From Strix aluco (lineage: Eukaryota; Chordata; Aves; Strigiformes; Strigidae): DNA of 64,000 bases. This document shows, one piece after another, positions 62,401 to 64,000 of the stretch. The notes below the pieces were generated by a model. That model did no database searches. It was not told the DNA's origin and saw nothing but the letters and a program-made list of their open reading frames with translations. The translations under genes were made by a program, and so were the position numbers. Where the stretch lies: positions 47,316,892-47,380,891 of the forward strand of contig NC_133971.1 in the NCBI RefSeq assembly GCF_031877795.1, read 5' to 3'. Each line of letters begins with the position of its first letter. Position 1 is the stretch's first letter.

Positions 62401-62980
62401 CTGGAAGTCATTCAGCCTCTTTCTGTACTCTAGCATGTCACAGGTAGCTACATCACACCTACTCATAAAACCTTACTGTATTTGGAGATGGCTACTGGTG
62501 GAAAGGGTAGAGGAACAACTTACATGAAAAAGGAGCCTTTCAGAGGTGAGAGAGGCAGGAATTTTTTTCCAACTGAAATACATTCTATTAAAAAAAAGGT
62601 AAACTTATAATTTTGGTGCCTGAGGCTAGCATTAGAGCGCATATAACTCATTCAAAATAATAGATAAGCTACCCAGAAATAAAACTCATTTCTTAATTTG
62701 ATTTACATGTCATTTTTACTAACTGAAGGAATCAAGATTTCCTTCCAAGCTCATTAGAGATTTCCCTTATAAAATACCTTATTTTATTCTAGATTCAACC
62801 TATTGAAACATTCCTATACATAAGGTAAAAAGAAGTGTGGCTTCTAACAATAGCGTTGTTTGTTATATCAGGATTGAGATATCGAAGATTGTCTCAACTT
62901 GAACAAATAAGACTTGTACTTACCGATATATCATCACTAAAATCTATTTCATCCAAATCAAGGTATTCAGGGGCTTCCAT
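8418..62980 (-). CDS. SNCAIP: Synphilin-1 (alpha-synuclein-interacting protein), whole spliced coding span
   Basis: Ten exons on the minus strand join into a 910-residue protein that matches vertebrate synphilin-1 along its whole length (human: 919 residues). Synphilin-1 is a cytoplasmic adaptor that binds alpha-synuclein and ubiquitin ligases such as parkin and SIAH, and it is found in Lewy bodies; that is family knowledge. The order is an acidic N-terminus (1-43), a low-complexity region with the conserved [20 protein letters not shown] block (44-327), ankyrin-like repeats (about 335-505), a coiled coil (about 510-546) and a long Ser-rich basic/acidic C-terminal region (555-910). Exon phases are 0,1,0,0,0,0,2,2,0 and agree at each junction. 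Introns run from 0.8 to 12.9 kb. The start is the ATG beginning [13 protein letters not shown], with A at -3 and G at +4. Identity is near certain; only the 5' non-coding part is unresolved. Confidence 0.97.
8424..14129 (-). other. SNCAIP: SNCAIP last intron
   Basis: This 5,706-bp intron (gtgagt...ctccag) separates one Ala codon and the stop from the rest of the coding sequence. Contents include a GC-richer patch at about 10820-11060, an A-tract near 11600, a possible decayed CR1 tail at about 12855-12925 and a T/C-rich stretch at about 13030-13480. No gene was seen in it. Confidence 0.75.
12855..12925 (+). mobile_element. Possible decayed CR1 3' tail
   Basis: The order tttgactagatggt, tctttaaagg and ctgtgattctgag follows the CR1 end, but many positions differ. 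It is weak and old if real. Confidence 0.3.
14130..15192 (-). CDS. SNCAIP: SNCAIP large exon 10, C-terminal region (residues 555-909)
   Basis: This 1,063-nt exon lies between acceptor tttctttaag|C and donor CCA|gtgagt and ends in phase 0. In order it shows a Ser/Pro linker ([15 protein letters not shown]), [20 protein letters not shown], the basic [20 protein letters not shown] followed by acidic Ser/Asp sites, [89 protein letters not shown], a run of Asn (864-870) and [10 protein letters not shown]. If the donor is ignored the frame continues 16 codons to a stop at 14081-14079. The gene most likely splices here to 8423. Confidence 0.96.
15193..17703 (-). other. SNCAIP: SNCAIP intron 9
   Basis: This is 2,511 bp of unique AT-rich sequence. 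Human synphilin-1A uses an extra exon, 9A, between exons 9 and 10. I could not identify a convincing counterpart here. Confidence 0.7.
17704..17796 (-). CDS. SNCAIP: SNCAIP exon 9, coiled coil (residues 524-555)
   Basis: This 93-nt exon starts and ends in phase 2, with acceptor ttttcttgcag|G and donor CCAAG|gtaaag. It encodes [20 protein letters not shown], the second half of the coiled coil, followed by [10 protein letters not shown], the start of a Ser/Pro linker. Human carries a longer run of SSP units in this linker; part of the length difference between the two proteins falls here. Confidence 0.95.
18198..18465 (-). mobile_element. CR1 3' fragment
   Basis: On the plus strand it begins gaatcacagtatcattcagg and reads through the reverse complement of the CR1 ORF2 end. 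The stretch ctccctgggcagcctattcc and the segment gtgaaaaactttttcctaat are diagnostic. It is about 270 bp, 5'-truncated. Confidence 0.92.
18750..18833 (+). mobile_element. CR1 3' tail fragment
   Basis: It shows gggggttgtaactagatgat, tcccttccaacccaatccat and a doubled end attctgtgattctatga. It lies about 300 bp from the minus-strand CR1 fragment, in the opposite orientation. Confidence 0.88.
23135..24045 (-). mobile_element. Solo LTR of an avian endogenous retrovirus family
   Basis: Read on the minus strand it has the family's order. The start is near tgggtatagattacaag, then agcaggggagctgcagaggt. A degenerate tandem block of 45-50 bp units (about 23650-23790) follows, then sequence with caattagtgtgat and cattgccaattagc, and an end ...gggtgaacccattaca at 23135. 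It is related to the LTRs at 44829 and 60126 but strongly diverged. No gag, pol or env sequence was seen next to it, so it is a solo LTR. It is sense with SNCAIP. The 5' edge is approximate. Confidence 0.75.
24832..25001 (-). CDS. SNCAIP: SNCAIP exon 8, last ankyrin repeat and start of coiled coil (residues 468-524)
   Basis: This 170-nt exon runs from acceptor tttttgcag|ACG to donor AAGGA|gtaagt and ends in phase 2. It encodes [20 protein letters not shown] and [20 protein letters not shown], the last ankyrin-like repeat. The next segment, [17 protein letters not shown], has the heptad spacing that opens the coiled coil. The coiled coil spans the junction with the next exon. Confidence 0.96.
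25002..28981 (-). other. SNCAIP: SNCAIP intron 7
   Basis: This 3,980-bp AT-rich intron contains one T/G-rich tract at 25905-25990. Nothing else was recognised. Confidence 0.7.
25905..25990 (+). repeat. T/GT-rich simple sequence
   Basis: A run of T with TG repeats (ggggtgtgtgtgtgtgtttt) and TTTTGG units. In the SNCAIP transcript it reads A/C-rich. Confidence 0.85.
28982..29107 (-). CDS. SNCAIP: SNCAIP exon 7, ankyrin repeat (residues 426-467)
   Basis: This 126-nt exon is phase 0 at both ends, with acceptor tccctag|GAG and donor CAG|gtagag. It encodes [20 protein letters not shown] followed by [20 protein letters not shown], with a canonical ankyrin core ([19 protein letters not shown]). Human has S and V where this bird has T and I, both conservative changes. 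A long A/C-rich tract (in transcript sense) lies about 165 nt upstream in the intron. Confidence 0.96.
29108..34377 (-). other. SNCAIP: SNCAIP intron 6
   Basis: This 5,270-bp intron has a T/G-rich tract at 29265-29352 and an A-run at about 34187-34202. A GC-richer stretch at about 31900-32420 has no identified function. No exon or mobile element was recognised. Confidence 0.7.
29265..29352 (+). repeat. T/G-rich simple sequence upstream of exon 7
   Basis: TTTTGG, GTGTGTGGGGG and TTTTG units ending in a T-run and CCCCC. In transcript sense it is an A/C-rich tract about 160-245 nt before the exon 7 acceptor. Confidence 0.85.
34378..34491 (-). CDS. SNCAIP: SNCAIP exon 6, ankyrin repeat (residues 388-425)
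   Basis: This 114-nt exon is phase 0 at both ends, with acceptor tttgtttag|AAT and donor CAG|gtatga. It encodes [20 protein letters not shown], then [18 protein letters not shown], completing one ankyrin repeat and beginning the next (HYAGCYGQ). It is nearly identical to human synphilin-1 in this block. Confidence 0.96.
34492..37099 (-). other. SNCAIP: SNCAIP intron 5, distal part
   Basis: The canonical intron runs 37536-34492 (3,045 bp). Its first 440 bp hold the two candidate exons described separately. The rest is AT-rich with no recognised element. Confidence 0.65.
37100..37175 (-). CDS. Candidate alternative exon 5b of SNCAIP (unconfirmed)
   Basis: This 76-nt segment has a good acceptor (ttcttggttttttacag|ATA) and a fair donor (GAG|gtgaaac). 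Entered in phase 2 it completes a Lys codon and reads [18 protein letters not shown] then TSDLHQE, a charged, helix-like segment. It ends in phase 0, exactly what the exon at 34491 needs. Entered in phase 0, directly from exon 5, it meets a stop at the fourth codon. So it makes sense either together with 5a or as a truncating exon. Confidence 0.4.
37419..37480 (-). CDS. Candidate alternative exon 5a of SNCAIP (unconfirmed)
   Basis: This 62-nt segment lies just downstream of exon 5. It has a strong acceptor (tttctttctcatttag|TTT) and a strong donor (GTTAA|gtgagag). Read in the frame left by exon 5 (phase 0), it gives 20 open codons starting [10 protein letters not shown] plus two extra bases, ending in phase 2. 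It is open only if spliced onward to a phase-2 acceptor, which the candidate at 37175 supplies. It is not part of the canonical synphilin-1 protein as I know it. The inference rests only on splice motifs and frame. Confidence 0.4.
37537..37716 (-). CDS. SNCAIP: SNCAIP exon 5, ankyrin repeats (residues 328-387)
   Basis: This 180-nt exon is phase 0 at both ends, with acceptor ttaacag|CCA and donor AAG|gtaatt. It encodes [20 protein letters not shown] followed by [15 protein letters not shown], a clear ankyrin repeat ([15 protein letters not shown]), then [13 protein letters not shown] and LTPAGLAIK, the start of the next repeat. The second repeat continues in the exon at 34491. The ankyrin region contributes to protein-protein contacts in the family. 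Confidence 0.97.
37717..38533 (-). other. SNCAIP: SNCAIP intron 4
   Basis: An 817-bp intron (gtaagt...taacag), the shortest confirmed one in the gene. Nothing else was seen in it. Confidence 0.8.
38534..39384 (-). CDS. SNCAIP: SNCAIP large exon 4 (residues 44-327)
   Basis: This 851-nt exon lies between the acceptor ctctag|TT and the donor CTG|gtaagt, entering in phase 1 and leaving in phase 0. It encodes the region before the ankyrin repeats. Recognisable blocks are [14 protein letters not shown], the basic [17 protein letters not shown], an acidic/Gln-rich stretch, the highly conserved [28 protein letters not shown], and a final [20 protein letters not shown] leading into the ankyrin domain. 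The sequence is Ser/Glu/Lys-rich and probably disordered apart from the conserved acidic block. The linkers differ from the human protein by small insertions and deletions, while the blocks are nearly unchanged. Confidence 0.97.
39885..40272 (+). mobile_element. CR1 3' fragment
   Basis: It carries the end of CR1 ORF2 (read as [20 protein letters not shown] and [15 protein letters not shown], then the [10 protein letters not shown] segment) and a tail ggactagatgatctcaagtg ... gattttgtgattctctga. Degenerate, about 390 bp. Confidence 0.85.
40365..40412. repeat. TA/CA microsatellite
   Basis: tatatatataacctgtatat followed by acacacacacatgaac and atatgtgtatatatag. Mixed dinucleotide repeat; the outer parts can pair as an imperfect hairpin. 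Confidence 0.8.
42546..42593 (+). repeat. TTTA-rich simple repeat
   Basis: Runs of ttta/attt: tttatttattcacttattta then tttatatatttatagg. Confidence 0.75.
44085..44180 (+). mobile_element. Probable old CR1 3' tail
   Basis: ctgagcacagggagatggac, aagatggctttcagaggt and tgacttcagttatgctatga follow the CR1 end pattern with many changes. Confidence 0.6.
44829..45881 (+). mobile_element. Solo LTR inserted in CR1
   Basis: It starts near tgttgggtttgtgtgttgca and ends near gggctcaaaccatgtta. Promoter-like ataacatatttaagaagg lies at about 44968. A GC-rich tandem block of about 45-bp units (about 45100-45450) follows, then gggggaggaggtagagaaat and a T-rich end. It is about 1.05 kb, longer than its relative at 60126 mainly because of more tandem units. 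GGTTT occurs at 44822-44826 and again at 45882-45886, a possible target duplication. It has no internal viral genes. Confidence 0.82.
45100..45450 (+). repeat. 45-bp tandem repeat inside the LTR
   Basis: The core actgcagcccatgggaggga recurs at 45271, 45316 and 45361 (45-bp spacing), with a 46-bp step to 45407 and looser copies before 45271. The unit also contains gctggagcagttt. The period is a multiple of three, so stop-free frames extend on both strands. Confidence 0.85.
50318..51190 (+). repeat. Purine-rich, C-poor minisatellite-like tract
   Basis: About 870 bp of the plus strand is G/A with some T and very little C. The motif agaatggtggg and variants (ggaatggtaggg, gaagaatggtgggaa) recur, for example near 50571, 50631, 50682, 50717, 50767 and 50803. 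It lies deep in intron 3. In the SNCAIP pre-mRNA it is a continuous C/U-rich tract. The long minus-strand open frame across it (50286-51287) is a composition artefact rich in Ser, Pro, Phe and Leu. Confidence 0.88.
52256..52328 (-). CDS. SNCAIP: SNCAIP second coding exon (residues 20-43)
   Basis: This 73-nt exon encodes [20 protein letters not shown] followed by EDRS and ends in phase 1 (TCA G|gtatg). It opens after a pyrimidine-rich acceptor (ccttttttacag). The Cys-containing LCRRCD segment is typical of synphilin-1. Because 73 is not a multiple of three, skipping this exon alone shifts the frame. Related CR1 and LTR copies in the same orientation lie on both sides of it (see findings). Confidence 0.95.
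58364..59781 (+). mobile_element. Younger 5'-truncated CR1 LINE inserted in the older one
   Basis: It begins inside ORF2 at the start of the reverse transcriptase ([20 protein letters not shown], then [13 protein letters not shown]) and runs to a complete 3' end (ggactagatgatcttcaagg, tcttttccaacct, attctatcattctgtga). It is GC-richer than its surroundings and much less decayed than the host copy. An apparent 4-nt duplication near 58605 (gggaaagaaagg) breaks the frame early. From 58764 a 298-codon frame stays open to the normal ORF2 end. Confidence 0.92.
58764..59660 (+). pseudogene. Open C-terminal part of CR1 ORF2 (reverse transcriptase palm to C-terminus)
   Basis: This 298-codon frame contains [30 protein letters not shown] with the catalytic Asp pair, [66 protein letters not shown], the Lys/Arg-rich end [20 protein letters not shown] and [14 protein letters not shown]. 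It lacks an endonuclease and the first half of the reverse transcriptase is out of frame upstream. It is therefore a dead fragment of a fairly recent insertion, not a gene. The first Met is internal and arbitrary. Confidence 0.9.
60126..61014 (+). mobile_element. Solo LTR inserted in the older CR1
   Basis: It starts near tgtggcaaactagcaggggg, carries ataacatttaagaaaggg at about 60279 and a tandem block with actgc-type units at 60508, 60553 and 60598 (45-bp spacing). It ends ggtcaacccaccacaaca. At about 890 bp it belongs to the same family and orientation as the LTR at 44829. It has no viral genes. I could not see a clean target duplication; a few dozen bases of CR1 seem lost at the site. Confidence 0.85.
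62924..62980 (-). CDS. SNCAIP: SNCAIP first coding exon (residues 1-19)
   Basis: This exon encodes the conserved N-terminus [19 protein letters not shown], 57 nt ending in phase 0. The donor is TCG|gtaagt, a near-ideal splice site. The initiator has a good context (A at -3, G at +4). Seven bases of probable 5' UTR (62987-62981, AAGAATA) separate the ATG from a TAG that could be the acceptor. The upstream pyrimidine tract is weak, so the exon's 5' edge is uncertain. The acidic start is a family hallmark. Confidence 0.95.
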
Positions 62981-64000
62981 TATTCTTCTATGGACATTTT
63001 GGGTGAGTCAGCACAGTAGTAAAGACCTAATTAAGAAAAAAGAAATGGATTGTCTACTGAAGAGTCAAACCCACACAGAAATGGTTTAATATAGTTGCTA
63101 GATTATTGAAAACAACTTGTATAGTAAAGTCTTTCATAATTCTAAAAGTTAAATATGATTTTCCATCTCTACTCTGCATATCATGAAGAAGCCATTCCAA
63201 TTTTCAGGGAGAATAACTAAGTGGTACTTGAACTGGAAGTCAAAAATACTTGATTCAGCATCACTTGGTCCTTCCAGAAGTTCAATACAGGTGTAAAGAC
63301 TTAAGCTGTTGAGCACCCTCATGACCCTGCAACCATAGCTGCACTAATGACGTATCTTCTTAAGGATACTATTACTTTACTGGCCTGAACACAGCAACTT
63401 CTGTTACTATAGTTTTTCTCTGCTCAAGAAGGCAGAAAAAATCTGAGAATCATGCTGTGCACAGAAAACAAAATCGTATCACACCTTATCTCCACTTCAC
63501 AAGCAGACTAACACACAATGTAGTCAGTGCTGTACAGATGGATGATTCATCTCCCCACAGCCTGCAAGTGTCCGTCCCCCAAAACAGTAACCAAGGCAAA
63601 GCCAGAATTATATCAATGTGCACTCGTTATCAGGGATCTTAACCATTTCCTCACAGCAAAGGAAAAATAATAAAAAACTCTCTTACAAAGCAAGAAATTT
63701 GAGTGGAAAAATCAATATGTAATCCTTAATAAATTGGAGTTGACCAGAAGATGAAAGACAACAAAACCCTCAATCCTTTCTTAATCCTAACTAGAATGAA
63801 GGTGTGCATTACCACTACAGACAAGTACATCAGAAGTAAAAGTGGAAAAGAAAGCTATTTTAAAGGAAGCTGAAAAAGAAAAGCGTAATGCATTTTTAAA
63901 TAATGTGAGGCACTATGTAAGTGTTAAGTATTATTGTGGAAACAAATCCTTCTAGTACTTGTACATAACAAAAGGAAAAGCCTGAAGGAAAAAAATAATA
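62981..64000. other. 5' side of SNCAIP first coding exon: leader and/or intron 1
   Basis: This AT-rich stretch upstream of the start codon is probably the end of the first intron, because vertebrate SNCAIP usually starts with a non-coding exon. The candidate acceptor is the AG at 62989-62988. I see no CpG-rich promoter, TATA box or second exon here, so the promoter is inferred to lie beyond the window. Open frames here (for example 63457-63642) look like chance. Confidence 0.5.

Larger units (their letters stand above)
52329..62923 (-). other. SNCAIP: SNCAIP intron 2
   Basis: This 10,595-bp intron lies between exons encoding residues 19 and 20. It holds an (AC)n-like patch near 53885 and the nested CR1/CR1/LTR block at 57365-61128. 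Stretches 52329-57360 and 61129-62923 show nothing else recognisable, apart from a GC-richer patch of unknown nature at about 56400-56660. Confidence 0.75.

Noticed and set aside
1-64000. Prokaryotic-type systems (operons, CRISPR arrays, phage, insertion sequences)
   Set aside because: The window is a vertebrate locus with spliced exons and LINE/LTR repeats. No regularly spaced direct repeats with unique spacers or bacterial-type genes were seen.

Overview
This is vertebrate, and specifically avian, nuclear DNA. It has AT-rich introns, GT-AG exons, CR1 LINE fragments with the bird-type 3' tail, and solo LTRs of an avian endogenous retrovirus family. I cannot name the species. The CR1 tail variants look neoavian rather than galliform, but that is an impression.

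One gene fills almost the whole window on the minus strand: SNCAIP, encoding synphilin-1, the ankyrin-repeat/coiled-coil partner of alpha-synuclein. I rebuilt ten coding exons from their conserved protein sequence and splice sites. In transcript order they are 62980-62924 (start codon), 52328-52256, 39384-38534, 37716-37537, 34491-34378, 29107-28982, 25001-24832, 17796-17704, 15192-14130 and 8423-8418 (one Ala codon plus stop). Together they give 2,733 nt, or 910 residues plus stop, with every phase consistent; human synphilin-1 is 919 residues. Any non-coding 5' exon and the promoter lie upstream, probably beyond 64000. The 3' UTR runs to a poly(A) signal at 7880-7875. Positions 1-7850 are downstream flank.

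The introns and flank carry mobile-element debris. A minus-strand CR1 that has lost its reverse transcriptase sits at 1150-3095. Short CR1 tails occur at several places. An LTR lies at 23135-24045, sense with the gene. In intron 3 a CR1 is split by an LTR (44385-46287). In intron 2 there is a three-layer nest (57365-61128): an old CR1 interrupted by a younger CR1 and by a second LTR. Intron 3 also holds a purine-rich, C-poor repeat of about 0.87 kb (50318-51190).

The most interesting coding observation is a pair of unannotated candidate exons in intron 5 (37480-37419 and 37175-37100). Each has good splice signals and each alone would break the frame, but together they insert exactly 46 in-frame codons into the ankyrin region. 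No second protein-coding gene, tRNA, rRNA or CRISPR array was seen. Most long open frames outside the exons are repeat or low-complexity artefacts.
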